Below are positions 52,154-60,316 of a DNA stretch of 64,000 nucleotides, piece after piece. The stretch comes from Microbacterium sp. (lineage in GTDB: Bacteria; Actinomycetota; Actinomycetes; Actinomycetales; Microbacteriaceae): positions 124,001-188,000 of the forward strand of contig JAFKIL010000004.1 in assembly GCA_017306415.1 (NCBI GenBank). Direction: 5' to 3'. Position 1 is the stretch's first letter, and each line of letters opens with the position of its first letter. The notes beneath the pieces are model-generated. The model made no database searches. It saw nothing but the letters and a program-made list of their open reading frames with translations, and had not been told where the DNA came from. The position numbers were made by a program, and so were the translations under genes.

Positions 52154-52881
52154 GGATCACGATCTACAACGAGAACCTGCACGAGCAGCGAGCGGGTCAG
52201 ACGGCGGCGCGGCTCTACCCGGACGGCATGCACGCCGCGATCGCCGACGGCCTGCGCGCGCACCTCGGAGACCTCGACCCCGACATCCGCATCGCGACGC
52301 TCGCCGACCACCGCGAGACCCTGGCCCCGGCGGAGCTCGCCGCGACCGACGTGCTGCTGTGGTGGGGGCACGAGGGACATCCCGATGTCGACGACGCGGT
52401 GGCGGAGGCGGTCGTGTCCCGCGTCCACGCCGGGATGGGGTTCGTCCCGCTGCACTCCGCCCACTACTCCAAGCCGTTCCTGCGGCTCATGGGGACGACG
52501 TGCTCGCTGCGGTGGCGGAACGACGCCGAACGCGAGCTCGTGTGGACCGTCGCTCCGGCGCATCCGATCGCGCGGGGCGTGCCGGACCCCATCGTGATCG
52601 ACGGGCAGGAGATGTACGGCGAGCCGTTCGACATCCCGACCCCGGACGAGCTCGTGTTCATCAGCTCGTTCAGCGGGGGAGAGGTCTTCCGCTCCGGCGC
52701 CGCGTACCGCCGCGGGCGCGGGCGCGTCTTCTACTTCTCGCCGGGCGACCAGGAGTACCCCGTCTACCGTCACCCCGCCGTGCAGCGCGTGATCGCGAAC
52801 GCCGTCCGCTGGGCGGCGCCCGACCTCCCGCCGGCGCACCTCGACTCGCTCCCGCACGCGCGCGGGTGGTTCGAGGCCTGA
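52150..52881 (+). CDS. ThuA-like trehalose/sugar-utilisation family protein
   Basis: A 243-residue protein with the class-I glutamine-amidotransferase-like fold of the ThuA family. VLLWWGHEGHPDVDD, GMGFVPLHSAHYSKPF, EMYGEPFDIP and GRGRVFYFSPGDQEYP are standard blocks. ThuA proteins are found next to Gfo/Idh/MocA genes and are implicated in 3-keto-disaccharide or trehalose use. The catalytic Cys of true amidotransferases is absent, as is usual. GTG start, four-base overlap with the oxidoreductase. Confidence 0.9.
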   Translation: MRITIYNENLHEQRAGQTAARLYPDGMHAAIADGLRAHLGDLDPDIRIATLADHRETLAPAELAATDVLLWWGHEGHPDVDDAVAEAVVSRVHAGMGFVPLHSAHYSKPFLRLMGTTCSLRWRNDAERELVWTVAPAHPIARGVPDPIVIDGQEMYGEPFDIPTPDELVFISSFSGGEVFRSGAAYRRGRGRVFYFSPGDQEYPVYRHPAVQRVIANAVRWAAPDLPPAHLDSLPHARGWFEA

Positions 52882-52895
52882 CTGGCCCGCCGGGC

Positions 52896-52944
52896 GTCCA
52901 CGACGCCGCGGACACGGGCCCCGCCCCGCCCGCGTGTCGTGGAC
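52896..52944. terminator. Hairpin at the ThuA/permease convergent junction
   Basis: GTCCACGAC (52896-52904) pairs with 52936-52944. An inner, bulged stem GACACGGGC/GCCCGCGTGTC can form in addition or instead. The stem is less regular than at 25689 and 37291, but the position is equivalent. Confidence 0.6.
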
Positions 52945-53001
52945 ACTCGGGGGTGGCGGACGAGGCGGGGGCCGTGGGCTGGAGCGGGGCGGAGCGGCGC
53001 G

Positions 53002-53835
53002 CTACTTCGACGAGCCGATCGAGATGCCCTCGACGACGTACTTGCTCGTGAGGGACAGCAGCAACAGGGGCACGGATGCCGCGATCAGCAGCCCCGCGGA
53101 GACCAGCGGCTGGTTGTTCACGAGCTTCTCCCCGATCATCGAGAGGGCCGGCGTGAGCAGGCGCTTCGAGTCGTCGGGGAGGAGGATCAGTGCGTAGAGC
53201 AGCTCGTTCCACATTCCGAGGAACTGCAGCACGGCCAGCGTCGCGATCGAGGGCTTGGCCATCGGTATCACGATCTGCACGAGCGTCCGGAAGAACCCCG
53301 CGCCGTCGACGCGCGCGGCGTCCAGCAGCTCGTCGCCGAGCGAACGGAACGAAAGGCTCAGGAAGAACACCGCGAACGGCAGGCTCGTCGCGACGTACAG
53401 CAGGATGACGCTCGCATAGCTCCCGACCAGGCCGACCGCGGACAGCATGAGATAGATCGGCAGGATGAGCACCTGACCGGGCACGAGCATCACCGACACG
53501 AACGATCCGGTGATCACCTTCGCGAACGGCGGATTGAACTTCGCCAGCGCATACCCGGCGAGGATCGCGAAGACGAGGACGATCACCAGCGCGGTCGAGA
53601 CGACCAGGAGGCTCCGCAGGAACGCGGCGCCGGCGCCGTACCCGTTCCAGACCGCGAGGATGTTCGCGAACGTCCACTCGTGCGGGAAGCCGAGCGGGTC
53701 GCGCAGGTAGTCCAGACGCGGCCGGAACGCGGCGATCGCGAGGAAGAAGACCGGATAGAGGATGGACGCCGCGAGGATGCACAGCCCGATGAAGATCGGA
53801 ATGCGGGACTTGCGATTGAGGGTGGCGCTGGTCAT
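53002..53835 (-). CDS. Carbohydrate ABC transporter permease, MalG-like
   Basis: A 277-residue six-helix inner-membrane protein of the CUT1 type. The EAA loop that docks on the ATPase reads LLDAARVDGAGFFRTLVQIV followed by IPMAKP. An N-terminal hydrophobic segment and the PHEWTFANILAVW periplasmic stretch are typical of MalG/UgpE relatives. It is the last gene of the binding-protein/permease/permease operon. No dedicated ATPase is present, so a shared MsiK-like ATPase encoded elsewhere is likely. Confidence 0.92.
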   Translation of the reverse strand: MTSATLNRKSRIPIFIGLCILAASILYPVFFLAIAAFRPRLDYLRDPLGFPHEWTFANILAVWNGYGAGAAFLRSLLVVSTALVIVLVFAILAGYALAKFNPPFAKVITGSFVSVMLVPGQVLILPIYLMLSAVGLVGSYASVILLYVATSLPFAVFFLSLSFRSLGDELLDAARVDGAGFFRTLVQIVIPMAKPSIATLAVLQFLGMWNELLYALILLPDDSKRLLTPALSMIGEKLVNNQPLVSAGLLIAASVPLLLLSLTSKYVVEGISIGSSK

Positions 53836-53836
53836 G

Positions 53837-54781
53837 TCAGTCGTTCTCCTGAACGCGGAAGAGCCTGTTCTGAGCGACGGTCAGGATCCCGATGAAGAGG
53901 AACAGCAGAACGGCCAGCGCCGCGCCGGGACCGAGGTTCGAGCTGCCGAAGGCCTTGAGGTAGACGAGGTAGTCGATCGTGGTGGTGTCGTACCCCGGAC
54001 CGCCCGCGGTCATCACGAAGACGAACCCGAACAGGGAGCTGAAGGTGTACAGCACGTTGATGATGAAGACGAAGCCGAGCTCGCGACGGATGTTGGGCAG
54101 TGTGATGGAGAACAGCCGCCGCCACCAGCCGGCGCCGTCGAGGGCGGCCGCCTCGAACACCGAGGGGTCGATCGCGGTCAGACCGGACAGGATCAGCAGC
54201 GACTGGTAGCCGAACCCGGCCCACACCAGCGCGATCACGATGACCCAGATGGCGAGGTCGCCGTCGGTGAAGAACCGGATGCGCTCGCCGCCGAAGGCGG
54301 CGACCACGCCGTTGACGGCGCCGTAGTAGCCGAAGATGCTCTTGAACATGACGCCGACGACCACGATCGACAGGACGTTCGGGAGGAAGAAGATGAACCG
54401 GAAGGCCTTCCAGCCGCGGATCTTCTCGAACAGCAGGACCGACACGATGATCGAGAAGAAGATCACGAGCGGGACCGAGATGAGGAACTTCAGGTTGTTG
54501 ACGAACACCTCGTGGACGAGCGGGTCGGCCAGGATGTTGAAGTAGTTGCCCAGCCCGACCCACTCGAAGTCGACGCCGTCCGTCTTGGTGAACGAGATGT
54601 ACAGCGCGTACAGGATCGGGTACATCATGAAGCCCACGACGACGAGGAACGCGGGCATGATCGCGAGGAATCCGTACCAGCGCTCGCGGCGGCGCCACGC
54701 GGCGCGGGGCGTGCCGGCGACGGCCGGGGCGGCGTTGTCCGCCGCCTCGGCCGTCTCCAGGCTGGAGCCGATCGTGCTCAC
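53837..54781 (-). CDS. Carbohydrate ABC transporter permease, MalF-like
   Basis: A 314-residue membrane protein with a cytoplasmic N-terminus (RAAWRRRERWYGFLAIMPAF) and six predicted helices. The EAA loop reads VFEAAALDGAGWWRRLFSIT followed by LPNIRRE. VFVMTAGGPGYDTTTIDYLVY is the usual C-terminal CUT1 motif. GTG at 54781 overlaps the binding-protein stop by four bases; its own stop is one base from the next permease, so the three are tightly coupled. Confidence 0.92.
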   Translation of the reverse strand: MSTIGSSLETAEAADNAAPAVAGTPRAAWRRRERWYGFLAIMPAFLVVVGFMMYPILYALYISFTKTDGVDFEWVGLGNYFNILADPLVHEVFVNNLKFLISVPLVIFFSIIVSVLLFEKIRGWKAFRFIFFLPNVLSIVVVGVMFKSIFGYYGAVNGVVAAFGGERIRFFTDGDLAIWVIVIALVWAGFGYQSLLILSGLTAIDPSVFEAAALDGAGWWRRLFSITLPNIRRELGFVFIINVLYTFSSLFGFVFVMTAGGPGYDTTTIDYLVYLKAFGSSNLGPGAALAVLLFLFIGILTVAQNRLFRVQEND

Positions 54782-56097
54782 CCCTGCTCCGCATCCAGTG
54801 CGGCCTGCAGCTGGTCGACCGCGCTCTTGGGCGTCGTCGTGCCGAGGAACACCGAGGCGCACAGGCGGTAGTAGAGGTCGATGACCGACTGCGGCATCAC
54901 GTTGTCGAAGGGGTAGACGATGGTCGCCTTCTTCAGCGCCTCGGCCTGCTCCTTGAGGATCGGGTTCTCGATGACGGACGTGTCGCCCTTCTTGTTGCTC
55001 GAGCCCTCCGTCTGGTTGAGCTTGACGTACAGGTCCTGCACCTTCGGCTCAGCGAGGTACTTCATGAACTCCTCGGCCGCATCCTTGTGCTTCGCGTAGG
55101 TCGTGATCGAGATAGCGACCTGGGGGCCGCCGGCGGCGACGTCCGAGTACTTTGCGCCCTCCTTCATGGGGATGAAGGCCCAGCCGAGGTCATCCTTCAA
55201 GCCCTCGTACAGGCCGACGTCCTCCCAGCTGCCCGAGAAGTAGAACGGCGCCTTGCCCTGCAGGAAGCCGCTCGTCGCGTCGCCGTTGGACACCTCGCCG
55301 GCGTCCGCGTTGGTCAGGCCGCTCTTGTACAGGTCGGCGAACGTCTGGAAGGCGTCCTTCATGGGCGTGCTGCTGATCTTGGTTTTGCCCGTGTACTGGT
55401 CGGTGAAGGCGTTGGAGCCGAGCTCGCCCGCGGCCTGCGCCGCGACCACCCATGCGCCGACGTAGCCCTCGAGGTTGGCCACGTAGAAACCAGGCTTGCC
55501 CGTCTTGTCCTTGTACTCCTTGGCGCGGGACATCATGTCCTCCCAGTTGCTGGGCGCCGTGTCGGCGTCGAGCCCCGCATCGCGCAGAAGCTTCTTGTTC
55601 CACCAGATCGTGAAGTACGTGCCGGACCCGTAGGGCAGGGCGAGGAGCTTGCCGTTCTTCTCGTAGTCCTTGCGCACGGTGTTCAGGCCGTTGAAGTTGG
55701 CGAGGGTGGAGGAGTCGAGCACCGTCGTGAGGTCGACGAAGTAGCGCGAGAACGACAGTGTCGGGCCGCCCGTGTACTGGATGCGCATGTCCGGACCGTT
55801 GCCGGCGATGGATGCCGCCTTGAACTGCGCCGCGTTGGCGCTGATGTCGCCGCCCTGCTCGACGATCTTGACGGTGATGTTCTTGTGGTCCTTCTCGAAC
55901 GCGGCCGCGGCCTGGTGCAGGAACGACTTGTCGGTCTGCGGTGACCCGTCGTCGTTCGTCTTCGCGAGCAGGCCGGTGTCCCAGATCAGGAGCGTCTGCG
56001 GCCCGCTGTTGCTGTTCGACCCGGCGCTGCACGCGCTCGCGCCGAGCACGATCGCCGCCGCCGTCAGGATGGCGGCGGCGCCCTTGAGTCCCCTCAT
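54778..56097 (-). CDS. Carbohydrate-binding lipoprotein of an ABC importer (CUT1)
   Basis: A 439-residue extracellular solute-binding protein, family 1. The lipoprotein signal MRGLKGAAAILTAAAIVLGA ends at a lipobox with Cys23 (ASAC), followed by a Ser/Asn linker. GGDISANAAQFKAASIAGNG, YFTIWWNKKLLRDAG and KAPFYFSGSWEDVG fit sugar-oligomer binders of the CUT1 type. The locus suggests an oligosaccharide made of galactose and mannose units. An operator identical in pattern to the one before GH36 lies 286-298 bp upstream. Confidence 0.92.
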   Translation of the reverse strand: MRGLKGAAAILTAAAIVLGASACSAGSNSNSGPQTLLIWDTGLLAKTNDDGSPQTDKSFLHQAAAAFEKDHKNITVKIVEQGGDISANAAQFKAASIAGNGPDMRIQYTGGPTLSFSRYFVDLTTVLDSSTLANFNGLNTVRKDYEKNGKLLALPYGSGTYFTIWWNKKLLRDAGLDADTAPSNWEDMMSRAKEYKDKTGKPGFYVANLEGYVGAWVVAAQAAGELGSNAFTDQYTGKTKISSTPMKDAFQTFADLYKSGLTNADAGEVSNGDATSGFLQGKAPFYFSGSWEDVGLYEGLKDDLGWAFIPMKEGAKYSDVAAGGPQVAISITTYAKHKDAAEEFMKYLAEPKVQDLYVKLNQTEGSSNKKGDTSVIENPILKEQAEALKKATIVYPFDNVMPQSVIDLYYRLCASVFLGTTTPKSAVDQLQAALDAEQG

Positions 56098-56382
56098 TGC
56101 TGTGTCCTTTCGGTGGAGAGCGCGGTCGGCGTGATCGCCGGCCGCGAGGCGTCCGCTCGCGCGTCGGCCCCGTGGCCGCCGCGGTCGGAGACGAATCGAC
56201 GCAGGAGGGGGCTGCGCGCGGTGCCGGCGGAAGCCAGGCGGCCGCGGGATGGAGACATCGCCGATGTGCGATCCATCATCTCAAGCCCTCCGAACATCAT
56301 TGGTCGTTTCTGGACCGGGCGGTCGGGTGATCCCGCCGGGTGAACGTGCCGCAGAGTGCTGGCCTCAGCGCCACGCGATGAT

Positions 56383-56395
56383 TAGATCATATCTA
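56383..56395. promoter_or_regulatory. Palindromic operator of the glycan locus, site 2
   Basis: TAGATCATATCTA, a perfect 5-bp inverted repeat around CAT, in a shared context GATTAGATCATAYCTA with site 1. The nearest candidate regulator is the GntR-family gene at 57829. Confidence 0.7.
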
Positions 56396-56517
56396 TCCGA
56401 TGAACGGAAGACGCAAGTGTGAGATTTTGAACGTGCACATGTTGCTGGTGGCAACGATCTGCCTCCGCATCCAGAGCGCGTGCAGTCTTTTGTATTACCT
56501 AAGGGTCCTATCCGTGT

Positions 56518-56523
56518 ATAGTG
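56518..56523 (+). promoter_or_regulatory. -10 box TATAGT of the enolase-superfamily operon
   Basis: TATAGT stands about 72 bases before the ATG at 56595. The TTACCTAAGG stretch sits where a -35 box or operator would be. Confidence 0.5.
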
Positions 56524-56594
56524 ACGGCGGGTGACCGGTGGTCGGCGGAGTTCGCGTCGGTCTCTGACCGTCGCCCCCTGAGACAGGAGTGGAC

Positions 56595-57797
56595 ATGCGC
56601 ATCGAGGCGGTGGACTTCTTCTACGCCGCGATGCCCGAGATCTCGCTCGACGCCGACGGCAGCCAGGACGCGCTGCTCGTCAGGGTGCGGGCCGGCGACT
56701 TCGAGGGCTGGGGCGAGTGCGAGGCGTCGCCGCTGACGTCCATCGCGGCGTTCGTGACGCCGCGCTCGCACGGCGTCTGCCAGCCGGTTTCGGCCAGCGT
56801 CCTCGGCGAGCGGCTGGACGGCGTCGACGACATCGCGCGGATCGCCGCGCTCGTCGAGCGTCAGAGCATGGATCTGCTGCAGGCCGCCCACACGTGGTCG
56901 GGCATCGAGATCGCGCTGTGGGATCTCCTCGGTCGCCGCTACGAGACCCCGGTCTGGCGGCTGCTGGGCTACACCGCGTCGACGCCGAAGACGCCGTATG
57001 CGTCGATGCTGTTCGGCGACACCCCGCAGGAGACGCTCGAGCGCGCCGCCGCCGCGCGTGCGGCCGGCTTCCGCGCCGTGAAGGTGGGCTGGGCCGGCTA
57101 CGGCGAGCAGTCGCCCGCGCGGGATGCCGACCAGGTGGCCGCAGCCCGGGAGGGACTCGGCGACGGCGACCTGCTCGTCGACGCCGGGCAGATCTGGGGA
57201 GAGGACGTCGAGGCCGCGGCCGAGCGGCTCCCCGCGCTGGAGGCCGCCGGCGCGACCTGGCTGGAGGAGCCGTTCCAGCCGCAGGCGTTCCGCGCCTACG
57301 CCGCGCTCGCCGCGCGCAGCCCGCTGGTCGGCATCGCCGGCGGCGAGGGGGCGCACTCCGCGCACATGGCGCTCAACCTCATCGACTTCGCCGGCGTGCG
57401 ATTCGTGCAGATCGACACCGCCCGCATCGGCGGCATCGGGCCGGCCAAGCGCGTCGCCGACCACGCGGCGGCTCACGGGGTGACCTTCGTGAACCACACG
57501 TTCACATCGCACCTCGCCCTGTCCGCATCCCTCCAGCCGTTCGCCGGTCTCGCCGAGCACCGCATCTGCGAGTACCCGGTGGGTCCGCGCGCGGTGGCCC
57601 TCGCGATCACCCGCGAGCACCTCGTGCCCGGCCCGGACGGCACGATCCACGCTCCCGACGCCCCCGGTCTCGGGATGGACGTCGACCTCGACGCGATCGC
57701 CCCGTACCTGCGCGCGGTCGAGATCCGCGTCGACGGCGAGACGCTGTTCGTGAGCCCCGCGCCGAGCGGTACCGTGAAGGACGCCGTCGCGCTGTGA
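56595..57797 (+). CDS. Mandelate racemase/enolase-superfamily sugar-acid dehydratase or racemase
   Basis: A 400-residue enzyme with the capping domain and beta-barrel of the enolase superfamily. Metal ligands are Asp196 (LLVDAGQIWGED), Glu224 or Glu225 (WLEEPFQP) and Glu251 (AGGEGAHS). A base is offered by Lys163 (RAVKVGW) and His301 (FVNHTFTSHL). The canonical KxK reads KVG, so the two-lysine arrangement is incomplete. I would expect dehydration or epimerisation of a sugar acid from the glycan locus. AGGAG precedes the ATG by five bases. Confidence 0.88.
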   Translation: MRIEAVDFFYAAMPEISLDADGSQDALLVRVRAGDFEGWGECEASPLTSIAAFVTPRSHGVCQPVSASVLGERLDGVDDIARIAALVERQSMDLLQAAHTWSGIEIALWDLLGRRYETPVWRLLGYTASTPKTPYASMLFGDTPQETLERAAAARAAGFRAVKVGWAGYGEQSPARDADQVAAAREGLGDGDLLVDAGQIWGEDVEAAAERLPALEAAGATWLEEPFQPQAFRAYAALAARSPLVGIAGGEGAHSAHMALNLIDFAGVRFVQIDTARIGGIGPAKRVADHAAAHGVTFVNHTFTSHLALSASLQPFAGLAEHRICEYPVGPRAVALAITREHLVPGPDGTIHAPDAPGLGMDVDLDAIAPYLRAVEIRVDGETLFVSPAPSGTVKDAVAL

Positions 57798-57828
57798 CGG
57801 CGGGCGGACCTCGCGGAAGGCGCGGAGC

Positions 57829-58605
57829 ATGAACGAACTCTCCCTCGATCCCGACCGGAGCACGGGCTACGCGATGCGGGGTCTGCAGGGCGCCCTCATC
57901 GACGCCATCGGGCGCGAGATCGTCCGGGGCCGGTACCTCCCGGGCGACCTCCTACCCAAGGAGGCGGAGCTCACCGAGCAGTACCACGCGAGCCGCACGT
58001 CCGTCCGTGAGGCGATGCGCGTGCTGGCCGCCAAGGGCCTCGTCGACATCCGGCAGAAGATCGGCACGCGCGTCCGCTCGCAGGACCTGTGGAACGTGTT
58101 CGACACCGACATCCTCCGCTGGCACAGCGAGATCGGGCTCGGCGAGTCCGTCATGCGCGACCTCGTCGAGGTGCGGCAGATCATGGAGCCGGCGGCGGCA
58201 CGACTCGCGACCGGCCGCGCCGGCATCCCCGACCTGAAGCGGATCGACGATGCACTCACGGCGATGCACGCCGCGGAGGGGGATGCCGACGCCTACGCCC
58301 ACGCGGACGTCTCGTTCCACCTCGCGATCTACGCCGCCACGCACAACGTGCTGCTGCGCCAGTTCGGCAACGTCGTGGCCGACTTCATGTACCTCACGTT
58401 CACCATCCAGCAGCAGGCCGCCGACCAGGAGCTCATCCTGGAGGACGTCGAGAACCATGCCGCGGTGTACCGCGCGATCGACCGCGGCAACGGCGAGGCG
58501 GCCGCGGAGGCGATGCTCACCGTCGTGCTCGACGGCAAGAGCTCGCTCGTGCAGGCCCTCAGCGAGGAGTCGGACCGTCGCCGCGCGCAGGGCACCGCAG
58601 GATGA
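57829..58605 (+). CDS. GntR family regulator, FadR/FCD subfamily (glycan locus)
   Basis: A 258-residue regulator. The winged helix at about 18-85 reads IVRGRYLPGDLLPKEAELTE and SRTSVREAMRVLAAKG. The FCD domain has HADVSFHLAIYAATHN and ENHAAVYRAIDRGNG with the metal-binding His/Asp set. It probably senses a sugar acid and controls the locus. The TAGAT-CAT-ATCTA sites are candidates for its operator, but FadR-like repressors usually bind TNGTNNNACNA-type sites, so this is unproven. ATG 31 bp after the enolase-like gene; its stop overlaps the next start. Confidence 0.88.
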   Translation: MNELSLDPDRSTGYAMRGLQGALIDAIGREIVRGRYLPGDLLPKEAELTEQYHASRTSVREAMRVLAAKGLVDIRQKIGTRVRSQDLWNVFDTDILRWHSEIGLGESVMRDLVEVRQIMEPAAARLATGRAGIPDLKRIDDALTAMHAAEGDADAYAHADVSFHLAIYAATHNVLLRQFGNVVADFMYLTFTIQQQAADQELILEDVENHAAVYRAIDRGNGEAAAEAMLTVVLDGKSSLVQALSEESDRRRAQGTAG

Positions 58606-59519
58606 CGACGCTGCGGTCGGGCGACGCGATGGCCGTCGTGGTCCCGGAGGAGGGCGCGGTCGCGGCATCCCTCCTCGTCCACGGCGTCTCCGTCCTCGCG
58701 GTGACCGACCGCACCGCGGCTCCCGCGGAGCCGCACGACGCGCCGACCGACGAGGACGCGTGGGTGCGCGCGTGGCGCGGCGGCTGGCAGCTGTGCCTCC
58801 CGTACGCCGGGAGCGCGCCGGATGCCGGGCCGTTCCACGGCCGTGCGTCGCAGACCCCGTGGACGGTCGAGTCGCACGGGGAGTCGTCGGTCGTGCTGGG
58901 CTGGGAGGGCGACGGCCTGCGGGTGCGGCGCGAGTGGCGGCTGGCCGGTGGCCGTCTCACCGCTCTGACCACCGCCGAGAACGTGGGCGGGCGACCCGTG
59001 CCCTTCGCGCCGGCGGAGCACCTCGTCCTCGGTGACGAACTGCTCGCTCGGCGACCGGATGCCTCATCCGGCGCAGAGCCGGGCGCGTGCGTCGCCGAGC
59101 TGACCACCGATCCGCGCACCCTCGTGGCCGTTCTGGACGACGCGGCGGCGCCCGCGGGCGCGCCGATCGCGTGGCCCGGTGATCCGGCCGCGCGGTGGGA
59201 TGCCGTCGACGAGGGCGCCGCGCGGCTGGCGGTGCTCACACCTCCCGGCGGCGTCGAGGCCTCGGTCGTCGTGCGCGGTGCCCGTGCCGTCGCCGAGGTG
59301 CGGTGGGACGCCGCCGCACTCCCGCACGCCGTGCTGTGGCAGGAGGTCGGCGCGACACCGACTCCGCCCTGGGACGGCCGCATCCGTGCCCTGGGCGTCG
59401 AACCGACGATGGTGGCGCACGGCGGCGGTCCCGTCGTCGGCGGCCTCCCCGAGCTGGCTCCTGGTGCCGTCGCGCGGTGGTCCTGCTCACTCACGATCGA
59501 TGGAGAGGTGTCCGCATGA
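58602..59519 (+). CDS. Aldose-1-epimerase-like (galactose-mutarotase fold) protein
   Basis: A 305-residue beta-sandwich protein. GGWQLCLPYAGSAPDAGPFH followed by GRASQTPW resembles the active-site His loop of GalM-like enzymes, and the C-terminal PPWDGRIRALGVEPTMVAHG matches their late carboxylate-bearing segment. Weaker members of this clan (DUF4432-like) are common beside GH genes. It probably interconverts anomers of the sugar released here. ATG overlaps the gntR stop; its stop overlaps the SDR start. Confidence 0.78.
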   Translation: MTTLRSGDAMAVVVPEEGAVAASLLVHGVSVLAVTDRTAAPAEPHDAPTDEDAWVRAWRGGWQLCLPYAGSAPDAGPFHGRASQTPWTVESHGESSVVLGWEGDGLRVRREWRLAGGRLTALTTAENVGGRPVPFAPAEHLVLGDELLARRPDASSGAEPGACVAELTTDPRTLVAVLDDAAAPAGAPIAWPGDPAARWDAVDEGAARLAVLTPPGGVEASVVVRGARAVAEVRWDAAALPHAVLWQEVGATPTPPWDGRIRALGVEPTMVAHGGGPVVGGLPELAPGAVARWSCSLTIDGEVSA

Positions 59520-60238
59520 GCGCGTTGCGCTGCGTCGTCACGGGAGCCGCATCCGGGATGGGGGCGGCGATCGCCGAGGGGCTGCGGCGCCGGGGCGACC
59601 GGGTCGTCGGCCTCGACCTGTCGCCCGCGACCGACACCCTCATCGTCGACCTCGCTGACGGCGATGCCCGTGCGCGCGTCGCGGAGGAGGCGCGGGCGCG
59701 TCTCGGCGGCGTCGACGTGCTGATCAACGCGGCCGGCATCTACCGCCCGGGTTCGGTGGTCGACAGCGTCCCGGACGACTGGCGGCCGGTGTGGGAGGTC
59801 GACCTCGTCGCCCCGGTCGACCTCATGCGTCTGCTCGCCCCCGACATGATCGCTGCCGGACGCGGCTGGATCGTGAACATCACGAGCGTGCACGGCCGGA
59901 TCTCCGAACCCGACAGCCTCGCCTACGACATCGCCAAGGCGGGGCTGGAGGCCGCGACGCGGTCGGCGGCCGTCGACCTCGGCGAGTACGGCATCCTCGT
60001 CAACGCCATCGCACCCGGCTTCGTCCGCACCCCGATGGGGCGCCTGCCCGACGGCAGCGACGAGACCGACACCCCCGAGTTCCGAGCCAAGTTCTTCGAC
60101 GACGGCCGCCTCCCGCTTCGTCGGGGTGCCCGTGCCGAGGAGATCGTCCCGGCCGTCCTCTCCCTCGCCTCCGTCGAGAACACCTATCTCACCGGCCAGG
60201 TGGTGGCCATCGACGGCGGATTGACCGCCAGGTTCTGA
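59516..60238 (+). CDS. SDR family oxidoreductase (glycan locus)
   Basis: A 240-residue classical SDR. Cofactor motif TGAASGMG (9-16), Asp34 in LDLS indicating NAD, NAAG near 71, Ser in ITSVHGR and YDIAK (active Tyr/Lys). GQVVAIDGGLT closes the fold. With the enolase-superfamily enzyme upstream it may oxidise a sugar or keto-deoxy sugar acid. Four-base overlap with the mutarotase-like gene. Confidence 0.88.
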   Translation: MSALRCVVTGAASGMGAAIAEGLRRRGDRVVGLDLSPATDTLIVDLADGDARARVAEEARARLGGVDVLINAAGIYRPGSVVDSVPDDWRPVWEVDLVAPVDLMRLLAPDMIAAGRGWIVNITSVHGRISEPDSLAYDIAKAGLEAATRSAAVDLGEYGILVNAIAPGFVRTPMGRLPDGSDETDTPEFRAKFFDDGRLPLRRGARAEEIVPAVLSLASVENTYLTGQVVAIDGGLTARF

Positions 60239-60316
60239 CCGCGACGTCGCGTGCCCGACCCGCTCCACCCGCCTGACCCCTCGTTCCTCACCCGTCCCGA
60301 TCCCGCCGGAGCCCCG

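Larger units (their letters stand above)
56098..56594. other. Intergenic control region of 497 bp
   Basis: No gene is supported. It separates the ABC importer (minus) from the enolase-superfamily gene (plus). It contains one perfect TAGAT-CAT-ATCTA operator, an A/T-richer patch around 56380-56520 with a TATAGT box, and a further TTACCTAAGGGTCC stretch at 56497-56510 that may be a diverged operator. Confidence 0.65.

Noticed and set aside
52939-54871. Plus-strand frames across the ABC permease genes
   Set aside because: Highly charged Glu/Asp/Arg/Gln-rich translations that mirror membrane-protein codons on the opposite strand.
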